Positions 9,171 through 18,629 of a stretch of 20,235 bases of DNA are shown piece by piece. Below the pieces are notes generated by a model. The model was not told the origin of the DNA, did no database searches, and was given only the letters and a program-made list of their open reading frames with translations. Positions within the stretch are counted from its first letter, which is position 1, and each line of letters begins with the position of its first letter. Made by a program: the position numbers and the translations under genes. Source of the stretch: Mitosporidium daphniae (taxonomy: Eukaryota; Microsporidia); the NCBI RefSeq assembly GCF_000760515.2, contig NW_013546134.1, positions 1 to 20,235 on the forward strand, given 5' to 3'.

Positions 9171-9218
9171 GCTCTAAAAATCGTGAATTTGCAGACTCTA
9201 AAAATCGCGAATTTACAG
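9171..9218. repeat. tandem duplication of a 24-nt unit (two copies)
   Basis: Copies at 9171-9194 and 9195-9218 differ at only three positions and share the core CTCTAAAAATCG.GAATTT.CAG. The unit is a multiple of three and lies in a 45-codon minus-strand frame (9249-9112) where it reads NSRFLESA then NSRFLEPV. On the minus strand each copy also ends in CGATTTTTAG, which looks like the 3' end of the short introns used in this genome. Confidence 0.85.
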
Positions 9219-9289
9219 GAACATTAAATTTATCAACGGCAACCCCCATTGGTGCCGGAAGTGCATACAAAATTGTGGTTAAAATTCTA

Positions 9290-9295
9290 TTTATT
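9290..9295 (-). terminator. AATAAA signal downstream of the GPI-anchored protein gene
   Basis: TTTATT on the plus strand reads AATAAA on the minus strand, 22 bp past the stop codon at 9318. Position and spacing fit a polyadenylation signal for the gene at 9318-9884. Confidence 0.55.
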
Positions 9296-9317
9296 ACGGG
9301 GAGGGGGTGTTCTTGAT

Positions 9318-9884
9318 TTAAAGTAAAGCTAGGATCAAAGCTGGGATAAAAAGAACAGTTCCAGTGACCAGAGAATAAGCAGAGTTTTCATCCGGCGTAT
9401 CAACTGTATTTAAGCTTGGCTTGCTTGCTGTATTCAAATAGGTGCTAATTTGGCTCATGAAAGAAGTGGAAATTCCATCAATAGTGGTGGTGATGGGAAG
9501 ATTTAAAGTGGTTCCTGGCTTTGACGAAGCGCTGCTTTTGCTTGAGCTGGTGGACTCTGACATTGTTGTGTATGGCACAGTTTCTGTGGATGTGGGATAA
9601 ACTGTCGGGTGCACGGTCTCCATGGAGGTAGGACGAATTATCGGCATTTCGGTTGCAGAATGTGTTGGAACCGGCTGTGCAGTGACGGTAACAACTTCCA
9701 TTGCAGCCACGGTAAGAATGACTGGTTTAGGATTGTCAACAAACACGGTTACTGGCGCCGGTTCGACGGTAACATATTTTACATCTTGTAATTGGACTGG
9801 GTTGGTCATTCTGAAATCATCAGCAAAAATTGGGCTTGCAAGGAGAAGTCCGGCAGCAGTGGTAGCAAATGTAATGGCCTTCAT
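9318..9884 (-). CDS. predicted secreted, GPI-anchored Ser/Thr-rich surface protein
   Basis: A 188-residue single-exon frame with no family I recognise. Residues 1-21 (MKAITFATTAAGLLLASPIF plus A) form a clear signal peptide with an Ala-X-Ala-like cleavage site. The mature part is rich in Val, Thr, Pro and Ser, with a run of alternating Val/Thr segments (VKYVTVEPAPVTVFVD, VVTVTAQPV) that suggests beta structure, then a Ser/Thr-rich stalk near residues 100-125 suited to O-glycosylation. The last residues (NSAYSLVTGTVLFIPALILA and two Leu) form a small-residue site followed by a terminal hydrophobic tail, the standard GPI signal. This architecture is common in fungal cell-wall mannoproteins and spore-wall proteins; the role here is inference. 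A TATA-like ATAAATA at 9920-9914 lies 30 bp upstream of the ATG, and an AATAAA follows the stop. Confidence 0.75.
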   Translation of the reverse strand: MKAITFATTAAGLLLASPIFADDFRMTNPVQLQDVKYVTVEPAPVTVFVDNPKPVILTVAAMEVVTVTAQPVPTHSATEMPIIRPTSMETVHPTVYPTSTETVPYTTMSESTSSSKSSASSKPGTTLNLPITTTIDGISTSFMSQISTYLNTASKPSLNTVDTPDENSAYSLVTGTVLFIPALILALL

Positions 9885-9913
9885 TTGGGATAACTTTGCT
9901 TGGGTCTGAGGAG

Positions 9914-9920
9914 TATTTAT
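9914..9920 (-). promoter_or_regulatory. TATA-like element upstream of the GPI-anchored protein gene
   Basis: ATAAATA on the minus strand ends about 30 bp upstream of the ATG at 9884. Base composition here is AT-rich, so the support is positional only. Confidence 0.3.
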
Positions 9921-10064
9921 CTCAGATCATTTGTATTCGATAAAAGACTCCATGGAAACATAAACAAACAATAAACTGATTTGCATCATTTGGGATCAAA
10001 AATATAATTGAATTGTTTTAAAATTTACGATCGTATTTTGCATCCCGAGTTGTGGCAAATTTTA

Positions 10065-11103
10065 ATGTCTGACCTTTTTGACGAAAATTTATCGTCTCTC
10101 TACTCCGAATTCAATCGCATTCATTCGGCTATTTTCAACGACAATAATTTTAAGGCACTGTTTGTTAATAAGGGGGTTTCCATGTCAACTGACACAGTTG
10201 ACATTTGTAAATCTCTTGAAGCCCTATGGGTCAAGGTTAGAATCAATTTGTGCGCGGATTCAAAACCAAGCGACGGTGAGAATGCGTTGATGTAAGCCAG
10301 CCATTGTTATTCTGAAAATAGGCTGTTATGCATTCCGGCATATTTGGCCGTCCTCTTTGAAAATATTTGCGCAGACGGCTTTGCAAGAAGGGATGTACTG
10401 CAAGCTTCAAAGGTAATTGTCGACACCGTGCATATTTGTCGTAGAAATATTCGGAAACCTTCTTCAAGTATGTAGATAATCTTGGCCTGCTATTGGAAGA
10501 AATTGAGTACATTTATAAAGAAAATGGGTGTTTATCTAACGAGGATGGGGAGGCCCGAACAAAGGTTCGAAAAGCCGTGCAGCAACGAAATATGCGGATG
10601 TTTCTTCATAAGAAAACCTCGCTTCTCCTTGAAAGGCTTGGAGGGGAAATCCCCGTAAACCTTGACGAGGATGATCTTGCTATCACATGGCTTCATTATT
10701 TACAGGTCTTTCTATATTCTCGACAAACAATGCTGGATCAGGAGATACAATTGCTAGCCCATGAAAGCACCCAATCAGAAACTTATGCTAGGCCAATGTT
10801 TGTACACAAGATACCCTCAAGAGAGCAGATTAAATCGAAAGTTTTTACTGCTTCGCATAACCTACCGACAATGACGATGTCAGAATTCATCAAAAAAGAA
10901 ATGGAAATCGGAAATATAATAACTGGCACTCAAAATGCCCAAAATGCAGGTCCAGAACAAGAGCAGGACGAAGATCTCGGCGAAGATCAAGACGAAGATA
11001 TCCGCACATTGAGGCAATTAGATGAGTATCGGGATGGTATGTTTATTTCACCTAATTTGCAGACCACCGACGGGGATCAGGGAACACCTTCAACAGAAGC
11101 TAA
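10065..11103 (+). CDS. TAP42: TAP42 / alpha4 (IGBP1), regulatory protein of PP2A-type phosphatases
   Basis: Exons 10065-10291, 10322-10412, 10445-11036 and 11063-11103 encode 316 residues. The N-terminal helical domain (SLYSEFNRIHSAIF, ALMLLCIPAYLAVLFENI, FFKYVDNLGLL, RNMRMFLHKKTSLL) matches the TPR-like region that binds PP2A, PP4 and PP6 catalytic subunits. The C-terminal motifs are diagnostic: REQIKSKVFTASHNLPTMTM, an acidic stretch, LRQLDEYRDDHRRGSGNTFN then RS and a stop, equal to the TAP42 DEFK..HP.G.GNT.N.G ending. The protein stabilises phosphatase catalytic subunits and acts downstream of TOR. Introns are 30, 32 and 26 nt, with GTAAGC, GTAATT and GTATGT donors. Retaining the last intron (11037-11062) shifts the frame and replaces the conserved tail with a different one ending at 11131. 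The true start is ATG 10065, preceded by a TTTTAAAATTTA tract at 10016-10027. Confidence 0.93.
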
Positions 11104-11121
11104 GCTGTTGAACGCGGTCGC

Positions 11122-11150
11122 GTTTAATTAACAATTAAACATTGATCAAT
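11122..11150. promoter_or_regulatory. two adjacent AT-rich palindromes between TAP42 and PEX2
   Basis: GTTTAATT and AATTAAAC form an 8-bp inverted repeat with a 3-nt spacer at 11122-11140, followed at once by the perfect palindrome ATTGATCAAT at 11141-11150. They lie 18 bp after the TAP42 stop and 26 bp before the PEX2 ATG, so they could serve TAP42 3' end formation, the PEX2 promoter, or both. Confidence 0.4.
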
Positions 11151-11175
11151 TGATTTGCGCCCATTAATTTATTTT

Positions 11176-12006
11176 ATGTCTGCCATCACCAATGTGGAGC
11201 TGTTTCGGGAGTATAGCCTTTGGAAATATGTCAAGCAATATCTTCTATCCCCGCCTACCCCACTGGCCGTTGATCAATTGGATGCAATAGAGATGGATCT
11301 GCAATATAGCAAAATCATTCGCACCATCATTAAGGAGCCTTTTTCTCATTTTGACGTTTGTGCTTGTTGATGTAATGTGTAGATTTCCTGGATTGACAAG
11401 CTTGAAAAATACGCGATCCCAGCCATTTTCACGGTTATGCAATCTATTTCCCTCTTATCTTCAAACGCAAGTCTGGGTCAGCAGCTATTTTCTCTACACT
11501 GGGGAGACAAAGATGGCCAGCAGGTGGGCAGATCAAAGATGCTCGCTTTTATCTCGATAAAATACCTACTTCCAATGCTCTTCCGTTCCTCAATTAGAAG
11601 GCTGTTAAGGATATCTTCATTTTTATTTAAAATCTCATTCCTTCTTTTTTCGCCGATCAAGCCAATGGGGGCAATTCTCGAAGCTGACTTCTTGGGGATG
11701 CAAATGAAAGCCAATAATGGACTATCGCTGCAGGGAACAAGTACATACGAAGTACTCAATAGGCAGCTTATATGGACAACCTTTACAGATTCGATTGGCT
11801 ATTTTGTTGCAACGCTACATTCCATATTATGGTCCAGAAATACCGTCTTGAATTGCATCTGCAATGTCCAAAGTTCACCGCAAAAGCCCCTAATTCTTGG
11901 AAAGATTGGCAATTGTGGACACGTCATGTGCTTCTTGTGTAGCAAGCGGAGCACAAAATGTAGAACCTGCAATGGTGCTGTCGATACTTGGACTCGAATC
12001 AGATAA
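11176..12006 (+). CDS. PEX2: peroxisomal RING-finger E3 ligase subunit PEX2
   Basis: Two exons (11176-11355 and 11383-12006, 27-nt intron with GTTTGT donor) give 267 residues. The N-terminal block LAVDQLDAIEMDLQYSKII matches the Pex2 V.QLDA..LD signature, and LSSNASLGQQLFSLHW matches its GATYGQ.LQNL block; hydrophobic segments follow around residues 100-150. A C-terminal RING has C218, C220, C238, H240, C243, C246, C253 and C256. Pex2, with Pex10 and Pex12, forms the ubiquitin ligase that monoubiquitinates Pex5 for recycling from the peroxisome membrane. The first metal pair is odd: NCIC (one residue between the cysteines) where the family has CX2C, so the first ligand seems shifted by one position. 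ATG 11176 is preceded by an ATTAATTTATTTT tract. Pex10 and Pex12 are less likely because of the N-terminal match. Confidence 0.83.
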
Positions 12007-12096
12007 CTCTTTTAATTCTGGTCTTGACATGAGAGCCGACATAAGTTGCTCCAAAAACACGATTTTTGAATATTCAAAAATAGATGGCGAGCTTTC

Positions 12097-14119
12097 TTAA
12101 CATAAAAATTTGAACTTTAAACCTTGGTTTATGAATGCCGACAATAGAGCATTTACTTTGGACGCGACAAACTAAACGGTAAGTTTGATAGCGCATACTG
12201 TTTTCAAAAACTTTTGAAGTTGTTTTTTGTCTGATTTGATATCCAGGGGAAGTGGGAGAATTTCTTGAAAAATAATGTCCGGGAGGATCTTGAGCGAAAA
12301 TTGAAGAATTTCTTTAAGCTTGGGGTATCTCCACAAAAACCACTCCCTTAAAGACTGCTGGACTGTACAATACGAAGCTTTCTAGCGATCAAAAAGAAAT
12401 CCTACCGTCATAATGGATGAGTCGACTACCGGGGTAACAACTCTGGACGGCCTAACATTGATGCCCGGCGATGTGGCTGCCACATCGGTAGGCAAGTGAA
12501 CTAATGTTGGTAGAGCAGAGTTTCTTAGCTCCGTAAACAGTTGTCTTGAACTGGGAATTTCAAACAAAATAAAGTTCGGACCCCATACAAGAAGCGAAGA
12601 CTCGATTATTGGTGTTTGCAGAGGTTGAGGATGGTGTTTTTGATCTTGGCTGGGAATTTTCAATTTAAGAAGCTTAAAGAAATCATCAACCCAAAACAAT
12701 ATAATCACGGAGAGTTGCGTCGAGCTGATCAATGAATTTAACAGAAATGTCCGAAATTTAGGTAGAAAGCCAACAACAGAGTCAATGCAGCAAGAATATT
12801 CGAAATGTTCCATGAATCCCCGAAAAAACGATACTATAAACGCACCGCCACCGAAAAGATTGGCTGGTGTGGAATTGAAAATCCTGCCATTTTCAATCGC
12901 AAGCATCTTTTCAAAGGGTGACAACGAGAGCGCAGTGACCGTGGGCGTATAGTATTGAAATTTCTTTTTGTAAAAAGAATTTAGAAGCTAGGAATAAGTT
13001 TGCTGAAAGTGCAATACCTTTCCAAGAAGAAAAGCTTGGGCTAAATTGACCTGCCATTCACCATCCAAAATAAGAGCAGGATCCGAGACGTTGGGGCGAA
13101 TAAGGCTACCCGCCAAATTTGAGCATTCAATAGTTATGTTTTCCTCGACCGCCGACCAAAAGGCAAATGACTCGATTGTGCCGATCGACTTTAAAAAGAG
13201 TTCGCTGATAAGAAAAGAACTTGAGGGCGAATCTGTGAATCTTTTTTCTAGTTTCTGAAGCTTTTCTGCCGACGCAGATAAACTACTTGCCTCTTCCTTG
13301 CTATTTAGCCGAGGAAAAAAATCCTTAATGGACGAGATTAAATATTGCTTTACAAATAGCTTGGCAAACCAAAAAATATTTTCGGGCTCAACGCAAGACC
13401 ACAAATCAAAAAGCTAAGTTTTTAGTTAAAAGCAGTTACATCGAAACAGGTGGGGTCATCGGTTTCCAAAATAAAGGAATTGCACGGGGCAGAGTGAATC
13501 ACGGGCTTTTCAAATTTATCCATCACTCGCTCATAGAATAGATCCCTAATCTTCTGCTTATTGCGGAACAAGATTAGGTCTCGCTTGCTTTTTGAAGAAA
13601 TAAACCTGTAGGAGTCTGAAATTATGAAAAAATCTTACCTTCAAAGTCCTCAAAAGGAATACTAAGTCTCAGCGTGGATAGACGACTACTGATTCCACGG
13701 GTATTCTGCGAAAAAGAGCAAAGAGAAGGCGCAAAAGCTTCCAATCTAAATAAATAAAAATGGCAGCCACAAGCATACGTCTTATTGCAATATTGGATTA
13801 TGAAATCCGACCCAATCAATGCGACCAGCAATCCGGATAACCTCTCACAAAGTATGGCACCAAAGATGGACTTTTCACTTGTAAATGAGGATAAATATTT
13901 TTCAAAAGAAGCCAAAAATAGCCCCTTCATATGAATAGAGAAAATCCCACAGTCAAAGCCAAGAGGGAAAATTGCAAATAAAAATGGCAATAAACAGACT
14001 TCATCAACAGGATATTCCGAAATTGCCTGCAATAAATAAGATTCACAGGCCTTGTTGCTTTCGATAAGGAACTCTGCATTTTGAGATAGCTTAATAGCGG
14101 AATCGGAAGCAATGGACAT
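12097..14119 (-). CDS. CDAN1: codanin-1-like protein (CDAN1 / discs lost family)
   Basis: Seven exons (14119-13779, 13745-13639, 13615-13440, 13413-13018, 12987-12406, 12381-12199, 12171-12097) join with introns of 33, 23, 26, 30, 24 and 27 nt into 619 residues. From memory of human codanin-1, blocks appear in the same order: KRDLILFRNKQKIRDLFYE, FAKLFVKQYL then LSASAEKLQKLEKRF, a NLAQAFLLGKLL segment, TPIIESSLLVWGP, and finally VTPVVDSSIMTK then VQQSLREWFLWRYPKLKEIL. This last block mirrors codanin LQ..L..AFF...P.LR..VEF. Codanin-1 binds the histone chaperone ASF1 and the nuclease CDIN1 and limits histone delivery to replication. No catalytic motif is visible. The 33-nt intron (13778-13746) has no in-frame stop, so its retention would only add 11 residues. 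Identity is moderate and needs a profile search; splice structure is better supported than the name. It diverges from YME1. Confidence 0.6.
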
Positions 14120-14137
14120 ATTTGAGGGCCGGATTGT

Positions 14138-14214
14138 AAATTTTAAATTTTACCCTACAAAGTGCCCGAAATTATGTTACCTACTTTAGGCAGATTAATT
14201 AAATTTTCCATTTT
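14138..14214. promoter_or_regulatory. compact divergent promoter between the codanin-like gene and YME1
   Basis: Only 95 bp separate the two start codons (14119 on -, 14215 on +). The gap carries AAATTTTAAATTTTA at 14138-14152, near-symmetric and able to act in both directions, and TTAATTAAATTTT at 14194-14206 just before the YME1 ATG. Similar AAATTT-type tracts precede several other genes in the window. Confidence 0.45.
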
Positions 14215-16369
14215 ATGTCTATATTATGGTTCAGACTTTCCTCGTGTCCCTCGCCTCTGCGAAAAGGCAAGATATTCACAATGGAAGCAAGAAATCTTTC
14301 AATATTTTCTTTTCTATCAAAAAATAGTGCTTTAAAGGCAGAATTGGTTGCCAATTCGTTTCCAAGAGATCCGGACAAACAGGCATATGCTTATAAGCTC
14401 TTATTGAACGTCGATCCTAACCGCGTTATCCAGAGATACGAGTCAAAGAAATATGCCCAAAATTCTACATGTACAAATTTTTATCTTTCAGCGCTGTCCC
14501 AAACGGGAAACCTGAATAGACTTTCTCCTTTGATCGAGAGAAAGCAAGAGATAAAGTCTCCCGCGACTGCACCATCAGACAAAAAGTCCACTGAAAAATT
14601 GAATAAGCCAAAATCAACACGCAGGTCACAACCTGCGTTTCCTCTCTCCTCGCCATTATCAGCAATCAATTTTAAATTGGGAACGAAAGATTTTCCCTTG
14701 GTGGTGAAGCCCATAGGCCCATTCGCTGGAAATAGGAATCGTGGTGGAATTTTTAGACGTTTATTTTCCATTCTCTCAAATATGGCGCTAATTGGAGCAG
14801 TTGGGTACTTGATTTTTTCCTACTCTAACAACCAAAAGTTTGCCGGAATGTCCATGAAGGTCCATCAATTTTTCAAGCAGGATTCAACTGGGAAAGCTGT
14901 CACTTTTTCCGATGTTCAAGGCTGCGATGAAGCGAAAGAAGAACTTGAAGAAATCGTTGCTTTCCTAAAAAATCCAGAGCGTTTCAACAAACTAGGTGCG
15001 CATTTACCCAAAGGGGTTTTACTGGTTGGGCCTCCAGGAACCGGAAAAACATTACTTGCTCGCGCAGTTGCTGGTGAGGCAAACGTTCCCTTTATTTATG
15101 CCTCTGGGGCTGAATTTGATGAGTTGTTTGTTGGGATGGGCTCACTTCGCATTCGTCAAATGTTTGAAAATGCCAAAGAACAGGCCCCTGCAATAATTTT
15201 TATTGACGAAATTGATGCAATTGGATCGAAGCGGAATCCAAGGGATCCCCAACATGCCAGAATGTCACTTAATCAGCTCCTAGTGGAGTTAGATGGCTTC
15301 ACAGAGGCAAAAGGCGTCATTGTAATTGGGGCAACGAATTTCCCAGAAACATTAGACAAAGCCCTTCTTCGGCCTGGGCGTTTTGATAGGCACGTATATG
15401 TCCCTTTACCGGATGTCAGGGGTCGAATGCAAATTCTAAACTTATACTTGAAAGATGTGCCCACTGATGAGCAGAGCAAGGTGGATGTCAGTGTACTTGC
15501 CCGGGGAACACCTGGATTCTCAGGAGCAGATCTTTCTAAAATGGTCAACCAGGCAAAGATTCTGGCTTCAAAGCAAGGCCATTCTTCGATATCTATGTCC
15601 ATCCTAGAAGCGGCAAAGGATGAAATGCTGATGGGGCAAGAGCGCAGATCTGCCGTCATTGAAGAGAAAATCAGGCGCCTTACGGCATATCATGAAGGAG
15701 GACATGCTATCATTGCACTTTGGACTCCATATGCACTGCCAATTCACAAGGCCACGATTATGCCACGAGGCCAGAGCCTTGGGCTCGTATCTCAACTTCC
15801 GGATGGTGACCAGCTCTCTTTGAGCAAAGCAGAGCTTTTGTCTAATTTGGACGTGAGTATGGGCGGCCGCATGGCCGAAGAGCTCATTTTTGGAAGCGAA
15901 AATGTAACTACTGGGGCATCTTCTGATTTTTCCAACGCTACAAAAGTTGCAAGGGCTATGGTCAGCAAGTACGGCATGTCCGAAAAGGTATTCTTCAAAA
16001 GCTTATGTTTAGATTGGCCCATTAGCGATTACCTCTGACTATGAATATGACCGATTGGGCGAAGACCTCAAAATGGCAATTGATTCTGAAACCAGAAGAA
16101 TACTTGAAGAGTCACAGCAAAGGGCGAGGCTAATTTTAACAAAAAACATCGGGCATTTACATACCCTTGCTGCTGCGTTGCTAGAACAAGAGACGATGAG
16201 CAAAGATCAGATAATCGAATTATTAGAGAAAAATGGTGCCATAATTCCAAATTCACTACGTGGATCCAGTTGCAACAAGGCAAGCCATCCTTCCATAGGC
16301 GTGGGCGCAGGCACAACCGAAAGTCGCTTGAGCGTTTTTGATGCACAATCTTTATATTGTCACAACTAA
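14215..16369 (+). CDS. YME1: mitochondrial i-AAA protease YME1 (FtsH family, M41)
   Basis: Exons 14215-15987 and 16013-16369 (25-nt intron) encode 709 residues. Order of parts: an N terminus suited to a mitochondrial presequence ([19 protein letters not shown]), the Yme1-specific N-domain block [20 protein letters not shown], a basic linker, one membrane segment near residues 183-200, the AAA module with Walker A GPPGTGKT (272-279), Walker [12 protein letters not shown] (D331, E332), the second region of homology [20 protein letters not shown], and the protease domain with zinc site HEGGH (H493, E494, H497) and third ligand candidate D571 in GASSDF. It degrades and extracts proteins on the intermembrane-space side of the mitochondrial inner membrane, as a homohexamer. 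All catalytic residues are present. The C-terminal tail after the intron is helical with a Ser-rich end. ATG 14215 is favoured; Met 23 is an alternative. Confidence 0.97.
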
Positions 16370-16811
16370 AATTCAACAGAACATAAAAGGATATTTAAAT
16401 ATAATTGGATTGGGCGTCTTCTAAATTATTAGGAATCATATTTCCGTGTTGAAAGGCATGCACAATATCAGCTAGATACCTAACGCGCTGTATGTGTCTG
16501 CGAAAATTGCTTCTATTGCACCAATAACCAAATATGACCAATTTAGGACTAGGGTTGGGGTTCGATTTTGTGTTCACATTAGGGCTGGGTCTTTTCAAAC
16601 TTTAAAATTTCATTTCAAGGTTGGGTGCGCACCATGCCAGGCCCGAAACAATATATGAATTCAAATTGTTCCAAAATCGGAGGGTATATTGTTCTCAAGC
16701 TACATTGCATAAATTAGATATTAAATCGTATAAAATAGCAGTAATGATGGGCACCTTTTTACACGGGCATGGACTTGAGCGAATATCTTGCCATTTTATA
16801 AAATTTAGGCT
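16370..16811. other. 442-bp intergenic region with no gene recognised
   Basis: The region is AT-rich and holds a minus-strand open frame of 67 codons (16598-16395) that matches no family I know and has no supporting promoter or splice pattern. A G-rich stretch at 16550-16562 and 16578-16589 contains TAGGGTTGGGG and TTAGGGCTGGG, loosely like telomere units, and an ACTTTAAAATTTCATTT tract at 16599-16615. A TTTTATAAAA palindrome lies at 16794-16803, right before the TRS85 start. Given how small exons can be in this genome, a hidden short gene cannot be excluded. Confidence 0.5.
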
Positions 16812-18606
16812 ATGTTTAAATTTTTACAATCACCATCAAATATGTCATTAAACGAAGGGCTTACCCCATTTGTTTTATGCCATTTTTCCGAAAATGTGCG
16901 CAGAAATCTTCCGGAAAAACTTGATGCTTTATTCTCGAAAAGAGTGATCCTGCAAAAGCCAGGTTTGTAGTGTTTACTTTATCATACAAGGTTTCAGTCA
17001 GCATGAGGGATCCAATCACCCCAAAATCGATGGTCAACATTGATTCTATTGAAGCGTCGTTCCTGACGTTTCAAAATTTTGTGCATATGAATAGCGAAAA
17101 AAAAGCCTGGCTAGATTCCATCTTCAAAGAGTCGTTGGAGGGACACTTGACATCCGAATATTCAGTTGAGCAAGAAGCTTTGTCAAGTGCGTATTTATCT
17201 TTGCTTATTGTGTCATAGTCAATAATCTCCCATGGGTTTCTGATGTTTATGTAAATACAGCACAGAGAAGGATCGTCTCTAAAGAATCTTTTTTTAGTTT
17301 TCCCGTAGGAAGTAACAGTGTTCATGTTTATGTTGCATGTAGTACTTCTATTTTTGGCCGAAAGTGACCTTAAAGTGGCTTTTGATTTTCAAGTCCTCAA
17401 TTTGAAGGCTGAAATCTTTAATTTCATTTCTTCCACTTTGAATGGAATGCCTTATGATACGACGGAACTTGCGCTTTTCACGAAATGCATCATCTTATCT
17501 GAAAAGAGCGTGGCGGATTCCGCAGAAACGCCATCTGCATTGTCAGCCGAGGATTTTTCTAAAACAAGGCGCCCCAACGACAATGAAACCATTGAAATTA
17601 GTAGATTAGAAACAGACCTAGAAATTGTTTATGCAAAAATCTTGAGTGAGCAAATAGTTCCTTGTCTTTTGAATTCAATATCTCAAATGAATATAGAGGT
17701 ATTTCCGTTTTTTCACTGCAGGTTTCTGGATTTCGGAGAACGCTGGCCTCTCGGCTATTTTCTGCATCCAAAAAAATATTTTCCCTATCTGATTCTGTGA
17801 TTAATGCCACTAACAATGCCAGCAACAGTAGTGTTAGCCATTCTATAAATTATGATAACGAGTCAACACGGTAATTATTGCTTTTCGCCTATCCCATTAG
17901 ACCAGAGCTTGTGATGAAAAGACTTGGAGATCGCTCTTTCATGTTGAGATTGTTTTCTTTAGCAATGTCATGCTATGACAGCATAAAAAAAGATTTTAAC
18001 CTCCAAAAGTCCTCTCTTTTATATCTTTCGGCCTCGGTTTGTCCAACTGTTTTGACCACTTTAGGAGATGTACTTGCTTTCTGAAATTGCTAGCGGGGTT
18101 GAACTATCTGAAGATGATAGGACATTTGAAGTCCTACAATCGACATATTTATCTTTTCAAACAAACCATTCCATGATCAAATGGTATTTGATTTATTCTA
18201 GGCATTTATACTACCTATTGCAAAAAAATCTTTTGGTTGATGCCATCTCGACAATTCTTCGCGTATCGAACGACGTATGCATGGTAATACATTGTAACAT
18301 CTAGTTTGTTTGTCCGCAAATTGTCTCTGCAGTCACTGCTGAAATTGCTGCAATCCTCTTTTTGTCGTCATTCAGTACACCGATGCATCGAAAGGCAACA
18401 TATTACTTTGCAATTTCATCAAAAAGATTTTCCATTGCAAAGGGCCTTGTAATTTAGAATATCCTTTTTATCGTTTTAATAGGACCAGAATTTCTGCCAG
18501 CATCACAGCAGACGCACAAAAGTGCTCGCTCATCAACTACTTCGGGGGCATGGTTGGGACATGGTCAATAAATGGTTTCTATCTTACCCTCAGCAATTCA
18601 ACTTAA
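16812..18606 (+). CDS. TRS85: TRAPP III subunit TRS85 / TRAPPC8
   Basis: Exons 16812-16962, 16998-17186, 17219-17311, 17343-17698, 17722-17870, 17901-18036, 18065-18274 and 18305-18448 give 476 residues colinear with TRAPPC8: VSMRDPI, INNLPWVSDVYVN, SFFSFPVGILLFLAESD, FRRTLASRLFSASKKIFS, MSCYDSIKKDFNLQKSSLLY, SEMYLLSEIASG and HRKATYYFAISSKRFSIAKG. The protein directs the TRAPP core to act on Ypt1/Rab1 at ER-Golgi and autophagosome membranes. Introns are 35, 32, 31, 23, 30, 28 and 30 nt. The last exon is uncertain. A 74-nt intron (18449-18522) gives a frame ending at 18606 (503 residues). A 34-nt intron (18449-18482) gives DQNFCQHHSRR and a frame that never stops before the RanBP1 ATG. The C-terminal Ig-like half of animal TRAPPC8 is absent. 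In-frame ATGs are at 16812 and 16842; a stop lies just upstream. Confidence 0.88.
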
Positions 18607-18629
18607 AATTTATAAAGTTAAAATTTAAA
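18604..18629 (+). promoter_or_regulatory. AAATTT-type promoter tract immediately before RanBP1
   Basis: The 26 bp before the RanBP1 ATG are almost pure A/T and contain TTAAAATTTATAAAG followed by TTAAAATTTAAA, which touches the start codon. The tract overlaps the predicted TRS85 stop codon, so the promoter core and 5' UTR must be extremely short or lie inside TRS85. Confidence 0.45.

Noticed and set aside
16557-16568. GGTTCGATTTT resembling a tRNA B box
   Set aside because: No A box, anticodon arm or paired T and acceptor stems fit at the right distance.
16546-16590. Telomere-like TTAGGG / TAGGGTTGGGG units
   Set aside because: Only two scattered, degenerate units between two housekeeping genes, with no tandem array, so chance is the simplest explanation.
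16395-16598. Minus-strand frame of 67 codons
   Set aside because: No recognised motif, no clear splice partners, and composition like the surrounding gap; left as unassigned intergenic sequence.
17312-17342. 25-nt intron starting at 17318 in TRS85 (GTGTTC donor)
   Set aside because: It adds two residues against the TRAPPC8 pattern, while the 31-nt intron with GTAACA donor gives an exact-length match (FPVGILLFLAESD).
18037-18088. 24-nt intron with donor at 18071 in TRS85
   Set aside because: It leads to an immediate stop; the 28-nt intron 18037-18064 restores the TRAPPC8-like SEMYLLSEIA block.
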